Origin: Pseudorasbora parva | Taxonomy: Eukaryota > Chordata > Actinopteri > Cypriniformes > Gobionidae | DNA: 64,000 nucleotides | Direction: 5' to 3' | NCBI RefSeq assembly: GCF_024679245.1 | Contig: NC_090186.1 | Coordinates: 37,832,946 to 37,896,945, forward strand | Shown here: piece by piece, positions 48,366-60,896 of the stretch | How the letters are laid out: each line of letters begins with the position of its first letter | How positions within the stretch are numbered: position 1 is the first letter of the stretch | Program-made: the position numbers and the translations under genes | Notes under the pieces: generated by a model | The model's database searches: none | What the model was told of the DNA's origin: nothing | What the model saw: the letters and a program-made list of their open reading frames with translations, nothing else

Positions 48366-49439
48366 TAAATAGACCTTTGCCTCCATTTCCTTTTCCGTCG
48401 TTAATTAAACCTTTCCTTTCAGTTAAAAGTGAAAGTAAAAGTGAACATGGCAATCTAGTTCACTGTAATATCACACTAGTGGGCTCCAAAACTGACAAAA
48501 TTCACAAAATTTGATTCACATTAGAAGATATATTCAGATCTTCTGTCCAATCAAATGATCTCTAGACTCTGAAGTGTCCCGCCCCTGCTTTATAAATAAA
48601 TGCTGAACCTGCATGCATTTACTTTTTCTAAATGGTAAATGGCATAGTGCACTATAAATGGTAAAAGGAACAATTCAGACAGTTTAAATATTCTTTCTAT
48701 TGGGGCGAATGAAGTTTAGCTTTAATCCACAGAGTGGATCATATGCATGTGTCGCATATGCCAGAAAACATATCAGACCCATTCGAATTCTGCTCCAAAT
48801 TATATATTTTAAAGCAATATGGAGGATATTAGGAGGAGCCACAGTTAGAGATTAGGTGGAAACTGTGGCTTTTGTGAGCTTAACGGCTCTGGCAGAGCTG
48901 TAATTATAAACTAAACGCCATTGGCTATTTTAAAAAGGGGAGGAGCTTTTTGATATGTCCTGCCCTGTCTTCCCGTTTCAGTGTAAATTATGTGGGCCTT
49001 CAATGGGCCTTTAAACAACTGTTACATTTTACTTTGGCTGAATGTGACAAGACTCTTTGGTGATGATGAAAGAGATGGAAATTCAATTATTTTCAACCAG
49101 ATTGGGGTGGCAAGTGAAAAATAAAGAATAAAAGGTAAAAACAACGCACGTTCTCGACTAGAAAGTCAGGATTTATCTGTCATTTTGCTCACAGTTCTTT
49201 TGTTGTTGTCAGGCTCTTTTTAATGGTGTTTGTCTTTTGTAGTAATTTAAAGGGAAGAAAACACAAAGAAGGTGGATTAAAAAAACTCATCACAGCCATT
49301 ATTTTTATTCAGTCAGTGCTACTAATATTTCACTCTTTTATTAATAAGTAAAGTGCATTTAATTATACATAGCGGCGGTTTTGAGATGTGATTTTTTACT
49401 AACACACATTTTAATTCAAGACTCGTTTCACTTTCAATT

Positions 49440-50007
49440 ATGTAACACTCTACACTGGACTAAATACATCTCTTATCAGTCGCCTTCAACTGGTACAAAA
49501 CGCTGCCGCACGTCTTCTCTCTAACACATCTAAACGGTCACACATCACCCCTGTCCTCCGCTCGCTTCACTGGCTCCCAGTGCAGTTTAGGGTGGAGTAT
49601 AAAATCCTATTGTTTGTGTTTAAGGCCATCCATGGTTCGGCCCCAGTATACCTCACTGAACTAGTAAAAATATATCAGCCAGCCAGGACACTCCGTTCCT
49701 CTGATCAAATTTCTCTGGTTACCACAACATACAGGTATAAAAAGTTTGGAGGCCGATCATTTAGTGTTCTAGGACCTAAGTTGTGGAATGCACTCCCTGT
49801 GCACCTTCGAAACATCACGGTGCTGAGTATTTTCAAAGCACATCTGAAAACACACTTTTTTAATCAAGCTTTTGACTTTTAGTCTTGTTCTTGTTTGTTT
49901 GTATTTGTCTTTATGTTGTTGTTTGATGTTTGTTCTGGAAAGCGCCTTGTGCACCTTTTGGCTGCTGTAAGGCGCTATATAAATAAATTATTGATTGATT
50001 GATTGAC
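49440..50007 (+). mobile_element. LINE (L2/CR1-like) 3' end with ORF2 C-terminus
   Basis: The translation contains SRLQLVQNAAARLLSNTSKR, ITPVLRSLHWLPVQFRVEYK, RTLRSSD and FGGRSFSVLGPKLWNALP, ending FKAHLKTHFFNQAFDF. This is the conserved C-terminal tail of L2/CR1-group LINE reverse transcriptases. It is followed by GCGCTATATAAATAAATTA and an ATTG repeat tail. 5'-truncated as usual for LINE insertions; the remaining frame is open to its natural stop. Confidence 0.9.
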
Positions 50008-50177
50008 TGGCATATCCAGGTCCTGAGATAAAAGCAGCAAATGAATTGCAGTGTCATTTCCCAAAGGCGTATCATTTACCGAGAGGAGATCCTGCTTTAT
50101 TGCTCCTTATGTGAAGCCATCACAGTGTGTGGCTGTATTGTAGAGAATGTGCTTTGGATACAAGTCAAGAGAAAAAT

Positions 50178-50585
50178 GAACATGTCCTAAAATACAAATT
50201 AATACGTAGCAGGAAGTGTGTTGTCTTTTGAAAATGACATTGCTGACATCACGCAGTGCTTTGTGAATATTATTTTTCTCAGGCTGAATATTTGTGTCAG
50301 AGCACAGAAATAAACACTGCTCTGGAGGAAAGTTTAATGTAACTGAGGAATCAAAGGAAGTGATCCGTGTGCTAATAAATCAAAACCATGACACACACTT
50401 TTTCAGCATTGCTTCCATTTTTCTTCTTTTTTTTTTTTTGTCATAGAGATTTCTAGAAATTATTTAATAAGTAGCTCTAACCCATGAATCAAACCAACCA
50501 GCTCTGAAATGAGTGACAATATTGCAACCTTTGATTTAAAGAGGGAAAATATTTAAAAATCAGATAAAAGACATTAACTTTATTT
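50178..50585 (+). repeat. Duplicated intronic segment, copy 1
   Basis: Matches the segment at 58.2-58.6 kb in the same orientation. Shared landmarks are ACGTAGCAGGAAGTGTGTT (ACATAGC.. in the other copy), AGAGCACAGAAATAAACACT and GGAATCAAAGGAAGTGATCC. GTGCTAATAAATCAAAACCA and TTTGATTTAAAGAGGGAAAA are also common to both. It does not resemble a transposon family I know. Confidence 0.9.
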
Positions 50586-50660
50586 TTGGAGGAAATTAAT
50601 TACATTGAAAAATATATTTTCTAAAACTAGTCCTCCAAAATGTTTTAAACATCTTTATTT

Positions 50661-50911
50661 GGTAACACTTTAGTTAAGGGTCAAATTCTCACTATTAAAA
50701 GTTGCTTATTAATGTGTATATTAATAGTATATTGGCACACATTAATGCATTATTCTGCGTGACCATATTCTACATCCTTAATCCAACTTATGCCTAAACT
50801 TAACAACTACCTTACTAACTTTTAATAAGCAGTAATTAGGAGTTTATTGAGACAAAAGTCGTAGTTATAGTTATTAATAGTGAGAACTGGACCCTAATCT
50901 AAAGTGTGACC
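50661..50911 (-). mobile_element. MITE with GGTAACACTTTA termini, copy 2
   Basis: GGTAACACTTTAGTTAAGGG on the left, TCTAAAGTGTGACC on the right. Relative to the copy at 4.5 kb its interior is reversed (TTCTACATCCTTAATCC against GGATTAAGGGATGTAGAATA). Confidence 0.85.
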
Positions 50912-51113
50912 GTTTATTTTTCTTACCCTGTTGGCAAATAGTTTTTATACAATGTAGGGAGATTTATGTTTAGAACGAGGCAAAATATGAATGTGTGTAA
51001 TAAGCAGAGTGTACACGTTGTGCTGTTGTGTTGTTAACTCGCCCTTGAAACAACACAAAAAGTACTGCGCCGGGTGTATGACAGGGCCCATGTTCTCCTA
51101 AAATAAGTCTTAA

Positions 51114-51420
51114 AGGGACAGTTCACCCAAAAACACCCCCTCAAGTTGTTCCAAACCTGTATGAGTTTCTTTCTTCTGCTGAACACAAAAGAAGATAATT
51201 TGAAGAATGTTGGTAGTCAAACAGTTGATGTACGCCATTGAATTTCATAGTATGGGGGGGAAAAAATGTATGGAAGTAAATGGGGTAAACGGCAACCGTT
51301 TTTTTTTTTTCAAAATATCTTCTTTTGTGTTCAGCAGAAGAAAGAAACTCATACAGGTTTGGACAACCTTGAGGGTGAGTAAATGATGACAGAATTTTCA
51401 TTTTTGGGTGAACTGTCCCT
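51114..51420. mobile_element. Complete short GTTCACCC-type TTAA element, 307 bp
   Basis: TTAA on both sides, perfect 20-bp inverted termini AGGGACAGTTCACCCAAAAA and TTTTTGGGTGAACTGTCCCT. CCAAACCTGTATGAGTTTCT near the left pairs with AGAAACTCATACAGGTTTGG near the right, so the whole unit can fold into a hairpin. Non-coding. Confidence 0.92.
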
Positions 51421-52282
51421 TTAATATCTTTATATAAGTTTAATATACAGTACTGTTTTAATCAGGGTTGGGGGTGGGGGTGGGGGGAGTGTCCACAAGA
51501 TTGGCCCCCTAAATTTGAAATCGTATCGCACCAAACTATTTTCTAAGACTGGTTGTAATGTGCAGTTTTTGCTGCAGCAGTATGTGATGAAAAGAATAAT
51601 GTATTGTGTCATAACAATAACCAATGCAGAGAAGCAAAACCGCACCCAAGTAGTGATGGCCGCTTATGAATGATTTGTCCCTCTGTATGTGTTTGCAAAT
51701 AGTTGCAAAATGCAGGCTGTAATGGTTGCTACGCACTTGATTATAGATGAAATAAGCTCTCTTTATACACCTTGTGTTGTGTGTAACTTCACCCATACGT
51801 ATCTGTGATTCAGTTTCCTGTCTTGACGACTTTGAATTCCATTCATTGCGTTCATTTAAACACACTGGTAGTTAAAATATAATTTTTCAATAGCTAATTT
51901 CTCAGAATCTGCAATCTTTGATCATATTTCAAATTAGAAAGTCATTATAATGCAGCCGAAGATAAATTATGACCAATGCACCAAAATAACCGTTCATGAG
52001 CGACTATCACAGAGACCCCCCGCAATTCTCAAAATTTCTTGTCTCTTCAACATCACTCATATTTGGAAAGACATGGGGGTGAGTAAATGCTGATGGCTCT
52101 TTAACTACTGGTAAGACAAATGTTAATGTGTGTCCTGCCCTCTAAAATCACAAGTGGCCTCTGCCTACCCTTTTTTTTAAAAGGATGTTTAGAAGTTTTA
52201 CTGGAAAACCAGATGCAAAGTTAATATTTTGTTTAGTTTATTTTTATTTTTATGTAGTCATCTTTCATAAAGCATTATGAAA

Positions 52283-52720
52283 AGTGTTGCCACAGTTACT
52301 TTGAAAAAGTAATCTGATTACTGATTACTCCTATGAAAAGTGACTTTAAAGTGACTTTAAAAGTAACTAAGTAAGATTACAAGTTACTTTATTAGTTACA
52401 TTCAGCAGTTGCCAACAATACCGCTGCCGCCTCAACATAGAAATGACAGCAGTTTTTGCCAACACTCACTTTATTAGAAGTGCATTTTTAACAGTAATGT
52501 CAACTGTGTATCTCCTGACATTTTAAGTTGAAATTGAAAAATATTTCCTGATAAAATACTCTCCCTGAGACGCAAGATGAAAGAAGAAATTTTACTTTAC
52601 ATTACTTTAATCTGATTACTGGTTTGGAAATAGTAAATCTTTAGATTACTCATTACTGGAAAAAAGTAGTGTGATTAGAGTAACGCGTTACTAAGTAACT
52701 AAGTTATTGGATTCACTGAT
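52283..52720. repeat. Dispersed repeat rich in GTAATCTGATTAC words, copy 2
   Basis: ACTTTGAAAAAGTAATCTGA on the left and GAGTAACGCGTTACTAAGTA on the right frame a middle of AGTTACTTTATTAGTTAC words. It is related in style to the repeat near 19.6-19.97 kb and is common in fish introns. Ends about 325 bp before the sixth exon. Confidence 0.6.
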
Positions 52721-53046
52721 TATGAGTCTGAATTTAATATGAAACAATACAAATTCAAACTATTGATTGTCACTGATTAGAAGTCTAAAATACAATGTAT
52801 TTAACAAGCCATATAATGTATGCAAATGTTGTTATCTTCAGTAGTTTCGTAGTTTAGAGAGAGTTTCATGGACTTATGGAGACATCTTAGGGTTTCTGTC
52901 TCAAATCTATTTCTCTCTGGGTGAAATGAATTGGACTTTTACTTCCAAAACCTTCCTGCTGTGCTTTATTATGCGTAAAAGATGTGTAATATGTGCAGTT
53001 GCAGCCCTGTGAGGTTAGAGTGAGTATGTGTGTGTTCTCTTCTCAG

Positions 53047-53193
53047 AGCTCATGAGCAGGACCTGTGTAAGAAACATGAGCGGGAGATGGCCGAGCTGAA
53101 CGCTCTCCACCACAGAGATACACAGAACATGCTGTCAGACTTCAACAAGGCCCAGGAACTGCTGAAGGACAAGATCTCTGCCCTGCAGATCCT
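53047..53193 (+). CDS. fam184a: fam184a coding exon (sixth)
   Basis: The acceptor is TTCTCAG and the donor GTGAGT. The first base completes Arg, then 48 codons run from AHEQDLCKKHEREM to DFNKAQELLKDKISALQI, and two bases start a Leu codon. The mammalian counterpart has HEQDLNKRHEKE and ADFNKTNELLKE. The exon length of 147 nt keeps the frame if it is skipped. It is flanked about 2.5 kb upstream and 5.0 kb downstream by two copies of the same intronic segment. Confidence 0.95.
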
Positions 53194-54103
53194 GTGAGTT
53201 GATGCACCGCGAAAGACTTTTCATATAATATGTACAGTATGTGTATTTTGGGGGATGGAAGTGGTTGTTTGATGACATGCCATGAAACCGCTTGAATGCT
53301 AACTAAAGGACACCATACTATGATGTGGACTCAAAGGGGTTGGCAGAGAGTGAAAGATGAGGACAGTGTTTCTGAAGAGATGCTGCAAGGGAGAAAAACA
53401 AGATATCTAGAAATATATCTTGCAAGAACGGAGAGCAGAACAGACGACCCTGTCGAGATAGTTCAGATAAGACAAGCAGATGCCTTTAGCTACAAAACAT
53501 GTTGTTTATGTGTATTTTTTGGATGTGTTCTGAGAAGCAGGACGTTGTGCATATGAGGAAGCGGTCCACACTCTTAGAAAAATGGAATCCAACAAAGGTT
53601 CCAAAAGGAAGAGGTATTTGCATCAATGTCTTAGAATCATTCCGGGTTCCCCAAAGAAACGTTCAGTGAAAAGTTCTTAAAGGCACAGTACATAAGTTTC
53701 GCTGCTATAGATCCACTTATTCTAAACTATAACAAAGGCATAGCTTGATGGCGCCATGAATGAGTGTGAATTCATGTAAACTGTCGTCTTCACCTCCACA
53801 GCCGATGGAATAATGTTCTTATATGAAATAATGTTCATTGATGAGCTAATGTATTGAAGGTTTATTAACGTTCCTATTGGATGAAGCAGGGCATGGCCGT
53901 GAGCCCTGAACTTCACTTCACTTAAATTCACTTTATTTATGGATCAGTATAAGTAGTAATTTCGCACTTGAGGATAATTAATGCAGCACTGTTTTACTTG
54001 GTCAAAACAATCATCGTTGAAAGTTATGTTGAAATTACTCCGCATTCGCTCGGTGTCTGCTATGAAACACTTTTACAGGGTTTAGTTACAGGGTTAGTAC
54101 AGT

Positions 54104-54310
54104 TACAGGGTTAGTTCAGCCAAAAATGAAAATTCTGCCATTAATTTCTCACCTGCATTTCGTTCCAAAACCGTTCATTCATCTTCAGAACACAAATGAA
54201 GATCTTTCTGATGAAATCCGAGAGCTCTCTGACACATCCATAGACAGCTATTTAATCACTTCCAAGGCCCAGAAAGGTAGGAAAGGCGTCGTTAAAATCG
54301 TCCATGTGAT
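54104..54310 (+). repeat. Single arm of the GTTCACCC-type TTAA element
   Basis: ACAGGGTTAGTTCAGCCAAA is followed by AATGAAAATTCTGCCATTAA and TTCATCTTCAGAACACAAAT. Left arm only, preceded by a short ACAGGGTTAGT duplication. Confidence 0.65.
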
Positions 54311-54594
54311 TCTAGTGGTTAAACCTTAATTTTATGAAATGACAAGAATGTTTTTTGTGCGCAAAAACATTTGTTGTTTTGTGAGCTAATCTTTTGAGCT
54401 GATTATTTTCAATCGACTGCTTCCCAAATAGCGTTAATTGGTTAATTTGTGAAACCGACTGATCCAGAACATAAGTCTAGTGAACAATAAACACTTGGTT
54501 TCTTGTCCCGCTCAATGAGCCATTTATATATATATATATATATAAATAACTTAATATATCCCTAAATATAAATATTATATAAATAAATAACCCT

Positions 54595-55043
54595 TTAGTG
54601 CCAATTGGGCATTGTTTAAATGCCACGGCCTACCTGAGCATTGTTTCTGACCATGTCCATCCCTTTATGACCACCATGTACACATCCTCTGATTGCTACT
54701 TACAGCAGGATAATGCACCATGTCACAAAGCTCAAATCATTTCAAATTGGTTTCTTGAACATGACAATGAGTTCACTGTACTAAAATGGCCCCCACAGTC
54801 ACCAGATCTCAACCCAATAGAGCATCTTTGGGATATGGTGGAACGAGAGCTTCGTGTCCTCGATGTGTATCCCACAAATCTCCATCAACTGTAAGATGCT
54901 ATCCTATCAATATTAGCCAACATTTCTAAAAAAATGCTTTCAGCATATTGAATCAATGCCACGTAGAATTAAGGCAGTTCTGAAGGCGAAAGGGGTCAAA
55001 CACAGTATTAGTATGGTGTTCCTAATAATCCTTTAGGTGTGTG
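54595..55043 (+). mobile_element. Tc1-type element, 3' half, of the 1.56-kb family
   Basis: The coding part reads PIGHCLNATAYLSIVSDHVH, then CYLQQDNAPCHKAQ (with the second catalytic Asp) and KWPPQSPDLNPIEHLWDMVE (with the catalytic Glu). After a stop, GGTCAAACACAGTATTAGTA leads to the terminus GGTGTTCCTAATAATCCTTT, which inverts onto the start of the fragment at 1.56 kb. The N-terminal half is missing. Confidence 0.9.
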
Positions 55044-56254
55044 TATATCGGTATATATCGCTACATTTTATGTACAGAGTTTGAATGATGGAGATGTTTT
55101 ATGAATTTGAATCACTAAAAGATAATATCAATTTAGGTCAACCAATTACCAAGCAATGCTGAATTTTGTTCAGTCTGTGGGATATTAATAAGCAATTAAA
55201 GAAAAAAGAAAAAAAACAGAAGCAAAACATAGTCAGGTCAAAGAGTCTGAATTTTGGACCCAAATTTTTATAAATTGTACCAGTAGTCCACTGTATGAAT
55301 AACTTTTGGGTATAGTATGTCACAGTTGACTTTATTTCGCTATCCTCACTTACATAAATGAAATATAGTGTCCTGCAACCACTAGTAAAGAAAAATAGCT
55401 GGTGTCTGAATAATTTTTGGTTTGCCTGTATGAACAGTGGGTAGGTGTGCATGTGTATAAATATAGAAAGTTGGCAGGGTTGTAGAGGAACGATGTTGTT
55501 GTCAGAGGTGACCTAATTTAGGTTTACTTGAACAAGAGCACCAAAAAATCCAGCTATTGAACTATTGAACAGCTGGTGGTAAAAATAGTTCAGTGTTCTC
55601 AGCTCAGAATGATAATGAATCATTTCGATTCTGGAAGTGTGTGTCATGACATGGCCCTAAACCATACAAAATAAAAGGGAAACATATCTGAATTCAACAA
55701 AGACAACATTCCTCATGCAAAATATGAGGTTCATTTAAATCCAAGTGTTTTTAATTAATAATGTATCTGTCTGTGGAAAGGATTTTTGTTGTTGTGTTTT
55801 TTTTACAAAGGCTATTAAAAGTGGGGTAAGTGTTATTTCAAAACCGTTTTAGAAAAAGGACACTGGCCGAGTGGAATAACAAACTTGTAGCCAATCAGCA
55901 GGCAACTATTGGGCGTGTCTACTATTGATGGTGAGAAGAGCGCTCGCTCTCGCTCTGTGCACGTCATTATTCAAAACACACGAGTCACACATGACGGACA
56001 TTAGCCGAGAACTAGCCTATTATATGCTGCTTGACTATGCTCTTGTGTCATGTTCGCTTGTTTGTCCGTTTGCGATCGTATTGTGGATCACTTCAGCGAT
56101 GATAAAGACCCGTTCATTTCCACACCGTATGGAGCGTCTAAATCTCCTCCCTGTGTGCTTCAAGCATCAGCTCACAATGTCTCTGACAAGTAAGATACTA
56201 TACTCCTAATATATGTTTGCTTACTCTTTTCATGATCTATATAACCCTTATCCA

Positions 56255-56412
56255 GTCATAATTGTAATATGTCATTAGCTGGACTGTCAGCTCGTGCTAT
56301 AGAGTTGTTCATGAGAACAGTTTGATCGCTATCTCCAATCTTGTCATAATTGTAATATGTTGTTAGTTGGACTGTCGGCTCATGCTATAGAGTTGTTCAT
56401 GAGAACAGTTTG
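56255..56412. repeat. Tandem duplication, 88-bp unit, two copies
   Basis: GTCATAATTGTAATATGT ... GCTATAGAGTTGTTCATGAG occurs twice in succession with a few substitutions. Confidence 0.9.
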
Positions 56413-56567
56413 TGATTTTGTGATTTTCAAAAATGAAAACTATCCCATGATTTACTATTATTTTAGCCTTATATTATCATTCAGATGCTGCATGCTGTTA
56501 TGATATGCATATTGTGATATGCACATTTGCGATATTTTGATAATTTCGATATATTGCACAGCCCTAA

Positions 56568-56601
56568 TTTAGAAGATGCTTTTGTCCAAAGCGCCTTACA
56601 G
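56568..56601 (-). repeat. LINE 3' tail fragment, antisense
   Basis: ATTTAGAAGATGCTTTTGTC then CAAAGCGCCTTA is the reverse complement of the tail preceding the A-rich repeat of the LINE at 63.6 kb (AAGTCGCTTTGGATAAAAGC). Confidence 0.7.
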
Positions 56602-56631
56602 TTGTGGAATTCAACCAATGATTTTTCTTAA

Positions 56632-57177
56632 AGTGTTAGGTCACCCAAAAATGAAATTGATGTCATTAATGACTCACCCTAATGTTCCACACCCGTAAGA
56701 CCTCCGTTCATCATCAGAACACAGTTTAAGATATTTATATTTAATCCAACAGCGTATTCACACTATACTGTCCATGTCCAGAAAGGGAATCAAAACATCA
56801 TCCGACTCATGAATCAATCCGCTAATTCATGACCGTTCGAATCTTTATTTGAGGATTGAAACCCAAACTGGAAGAGAAGACAATGCTGAATAAAATCATA
56901 GTTTTTGATATTTTTAGACCAAAATGTATTTTCGATGCTTCAAGAGATTCTAATTAACTAACTGATGTCACATATGGACTACTCTGATGATGTTTTTATT
57001 CCCTTTCTGGACATGGACAGTATAGTGTGAATACGCTGTTGGACTAAATATAAAATATCTTAAACTGTGTTCTGATGATGAATGGAGGTCTTACGGGTGT
57101 GGTGACATTACATAGTAAAGCTTACATTAGGGTGAGTCATTAATGACATCAATTTAATTTTTAGGTGAACTAACCCT
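56632..57177. mobile_element. Complete palindromic TTAA element, 546 bp
   Basis: TTAA at 56628-56631 and 57178-57181. The arms are inverted along much of their length: CCACACCCGTAAGACCTCCG with GGAGGTCTTACGGGTGTGG, then GAACACAGTTTAAGATAT with ATATCTTAAACTGTGTTC. GCGTATTCACACTATACTGT also pairs with ACAGTATAGTGTGAATACGC. Non-coding hairpin former. Confidence 0.92.
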
Positions 57178-57181
57178 TTAA

Positions 57182-57877
57182 GCCATCCTAGGTGTATATG
57201 ATATTCTTCTTTCAGATGAATACAATCAGAGTTATATATAAAAAAATGTCCTGGCTCTTCCAATCATGATAATGGCAGCGAATGGCATTCTAAAATTTGA
57301 AGCTCAAAAAAGTCTATCCATCCATTGTAAAATGAATCCACACACATGGGGTTAATAAAGTCCTTCTGAAGCGAATCTGTGGGTTTTTGTAAGAATAATA
57401 TTCATATTTAAAACTTTATAAAGTGAAATATCTAGCTTCCGGCAGACCACCTTCCATATTCATCTAACGAAAAAAGTGTGACTGGCGTGACAATGAAGTT
57501 GGACGTAGTGTGAGTGTTTTGAACAGCGAGAGGCGTTACACTTTCTGCATAGATTGAATGCAGACGGTCCACCTGAAGCTATATATTTTACTTTATAAAT
57601 TGTTAAATATGTATATTTTCTCACAATTACCTTTAGAAGGCCTTTATTAACACACCCAGACCTTTGTGGATTATTTTATAATGGATGATGCATTTTTTTG
57701 TTCTTCAAATTTTGGGCTACCATTCACTGCTATTATAAAGCTTGGAAGAGCCAGGATATTATATATTTTAATATAACTCTGATTGTATTTATCTGACAGA
57801 AGAGTGTCATTTACACCTAGGGTGTCTTGAGGGTGAGTGATTATGGGCTGATTTTCATTTTTAGGGTGAACTATAAC
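57182..57877. mobile_element. Second palindromic element abutting the first, left end lost
   Basis: Internal arms CCTAGGTGTATATGATATTC and GTGTCATTTACACCTAGG, then GATGAATACAATCAGAGTTA and TAACTCTGATTGTATTTATC, are inverted. The right terminus GGGTGAACTATAACTTTAA is present; the equivalent left terminus is absent and replaced by the preceding element. Same family as the element at 29.7 kb. Confidence 0.88.
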
Positions 57878-58225
57878 TTTAAGCCATTATTAAATGCCAA
57901 ATTGTAATTAGTTAACGAGTCTATTTGGTGCCTGATCCTGATGCACCAAGTTAGAATATGCTAAACACAAATGAGTACATTTCATCTGCAGAATTAAATT
58001 TGTTCAATTTTTAATGATTCCTATGTCTAGTGGTTTTGAATCCTCTTAGCGAATCCAGTTTAAATTTCATTAAAAAGATTCTTTTGATACTTCAAGAATA
58101 AATATTTGGGAAAACAAAATAAAATTTCACTACTAAAATTAGATTTAAATGAATTATTATTTTTAAAGTCTTTTTACTGACTTGATTGTCAAAAAAAAGA
58201 AGAAAAAAAAGATTTTGTTTGTTCA

Positions 58226-58632
58226 GAAGCGAACATTTTCTAAAAAAGTCAATTGTACATAGCAGGAAGTGTGTTTTGAAAATGACTCTACTGACATCAA
58301 GCAGTGCTTTATGAATATTATTTACTCAGGCTGAATATTTGTGTCAGAGCACAGAAATAAACACTGCTCTGGAGGAAAGTTTAATGTAACAGAGGAATCA
58401 AAGGAAGTGATCCGTGTGCTAATAAATCAAAACCATGACACACACTTTTTCAGCAGCCTTGCTTCTATGTTTCTTGTTCATTTTGTTCATAGAGATTTTT
58501 AGAAATTATTTAATAAAGAGCTCTAAAACCATGAATCAAACCAACCAGCTCTGAGATGAATGACATATTCCAATCTTTGATTTAAAGAGGGAAAATATTT
58601 GAAAATCGCATAAAAGACATTTTATATAGTTT
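58226..58632 (+). repeat. Duplicated intronic segment, copy 2
   Basis: Same orientation and order of landmarks as the segment at 50.2-50.6 kb, differing by scattered substitutions and small indels. One difference is a 10-T run in copy 1 that is absent here. Confidence 0.9.
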
Positions 58633-59195
58633 CTCAGACAAGTCAAACTAGTTAAATTATTTTAAGGTGAACTATTCCTTTAAATTATACTTTAAAAATG
58701 TGCCTCGTACAAATATTTTTAGTGTGAGAAGCATGCAGTCAATGTGTGACTGAACAGAATGGGGTCTCGTGTGAAGCAGTCAGAACATGTATCCCTCAGC
58801 ATTTCCTGAGTGTGCCATCTCGAGGTGTCCCTGAAGAGCAGAGATACACAGCCAGCTAATTAAACATAACACAAACCTATTGAAATGACAGTCCTGTCCT
58901 CTGTGCAATTAATTATTATGACAGCTGAGTTTCCCCAAACCGAGTTCTCCAACCAGTTTCAAATTTCAACCTATTTAAGCCTCATGAATATTTCATGTGT
59001 GCGGGGATCCTCATGTGCAGTCCATGGGCTTCACTACTCTTACTCTAACCACTCGAGTGCACTTTGCAGGCTGCATGCGCTGGGTTTTGCTGCTGTCATT
59101 TTAAATGTGAAAATGTGAGTCTTGTTGAGAACTGGAAGGCCCATTCGGTGAACTGCTATTATGTGTTTGGAAATGTATAGTTTTGTTTTCAAGAT

Positions 59196-59297
59196 TGATG
59201 GATGGATGGATGGATGGATGGATGGATGGATGGATGGATGGATGGATGGATGGATGGATGGATGGATGGATGGATGGATGGATGGATGGATGGATGG
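59196..59297. repeat. (GATG)n microsatellite
   Basis: Pure GATG units, followed to about 59425 by interspersed GATG and GATA words. Confidence 0.95.
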
Positions 59298-60375
59298 TGA
59301 GAGAAGGAAGAATGGATGGATGGATATATAGATAGACAATTTGATGGATAGCTGGATAAATATAAAGATAGATGAATGGATGGATGGATGGAAGGATATA
59401 TGGATATATAGATAGATAGATAAAAGAATAGAGCAGGGGTCTTCAACTAAAATTCCTTGGGTTCCAGTAAATGAACCCTCCTTACCGGCCAAGGTCCAGA
59501 CAATTATATACCTAAAAACATGAACTGATGTTTTTTTGCCAGATGAAAGAAATTAGTGTAGATAAAACATTTTAAAAAAAGTATTTCTTTTATAATATCT
59601 TTTATAATTCTTTTATAATAACAAAATATAATATGTTCTCATAAGTATTTATTTTCATATTGTTAAAGCAGGTGAGAAGTTGCTTTGGTACAAAATATCT
59701 AAATTCAACCAGCAACCATGCCTGACAAAAATATGATGAATGAAAAAAATACCTTCATCTCTAAATCTGCACTGAATAACATTAATTTCAACATTACAAC
59801 TAAAGTGTTTTTTTCTGCTGAACTGAGATAAACAGTAACAATCAATGAACACAAACCCCCCTGGTTAAAAAAACAACAAAACAAAACAGAAATCTCATAA
59901 TATCATTTTATGTTCATTCACATGTATAGTCTCTACCTAACTAAATGTATCTATTCTTCAACTCTGCTCTCTCTGTGCTTCAAATTGCACTGGTAAAACA
60001 TTATTAGCAATATCATCCAGAAAGACAAACAGGCAAAAATAAAGTGCCACCAGTGTTGGAAAATGAAAAAGAACAAGAAACATTTTATCTCTTTATTTCA
60101 ACTGTTCCTTTTAATCCAGAAAAACGTAAGTAACCTCAAATAGCATGTCAAAAGTCTGAGCTGAGTTGATCTTAAAGACGGAGCGGAAGCATAAAAATTC
60201 CTAGTTCAAGAAAAAAGAAGAAAAATGTATACATTGTCTGAACTTCAGCGAGAGAAATTGGTTCATTTATTTTCAGTGCCCTTACCTCAGACTGCTGAGG
60301 ATAAAAGTGTCTTCAAAACGTGTATGGCTGAATCTGAAATCGCCCCCTATACCCTAAATAGGGCATTATTTGAGG

Positions 60376-60896
<521 letters not shown>

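Larger units (their letters stand above)
46368..53046 (+). other. fam184a: fam184a intron (about 6.7 kb)
   Basis: It holds a 1.34-kb TTAA-target element at its start, palindromic TTAA-element pieces at 48.0 and 51.1 kb, a LINE 3' end at 49.4-50.0 kb, and one copy of a duplicated intronic segment at 50.2-50.6 kb. A MITE lies at 50.7 kb and a dispersed repeat at 52.3-52.7 kb. The stretches 48.4-49.4 and 51.45-52.25 kb show nothing I recognise. Confidence 0.85.

Noticed and set aside
55865..55895. tRNA-Leu-like box (GGCCGAGTGGAATAA)
   Set aside because: No B box or cloverleaf could be drawn around it; too short to call a tRNA or tRNA-derived SINE.
55925..56209. 94-codon open frame with hydrophobic stretches (LDYALVSCSLVCPFAIVLW)
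   Set aside because: The surrounding CpG-containing sequence (GGACACTGGCCGAGTGGAAT onward) looks like a dispersed fish repeat; no splice signals or homology were recognised.
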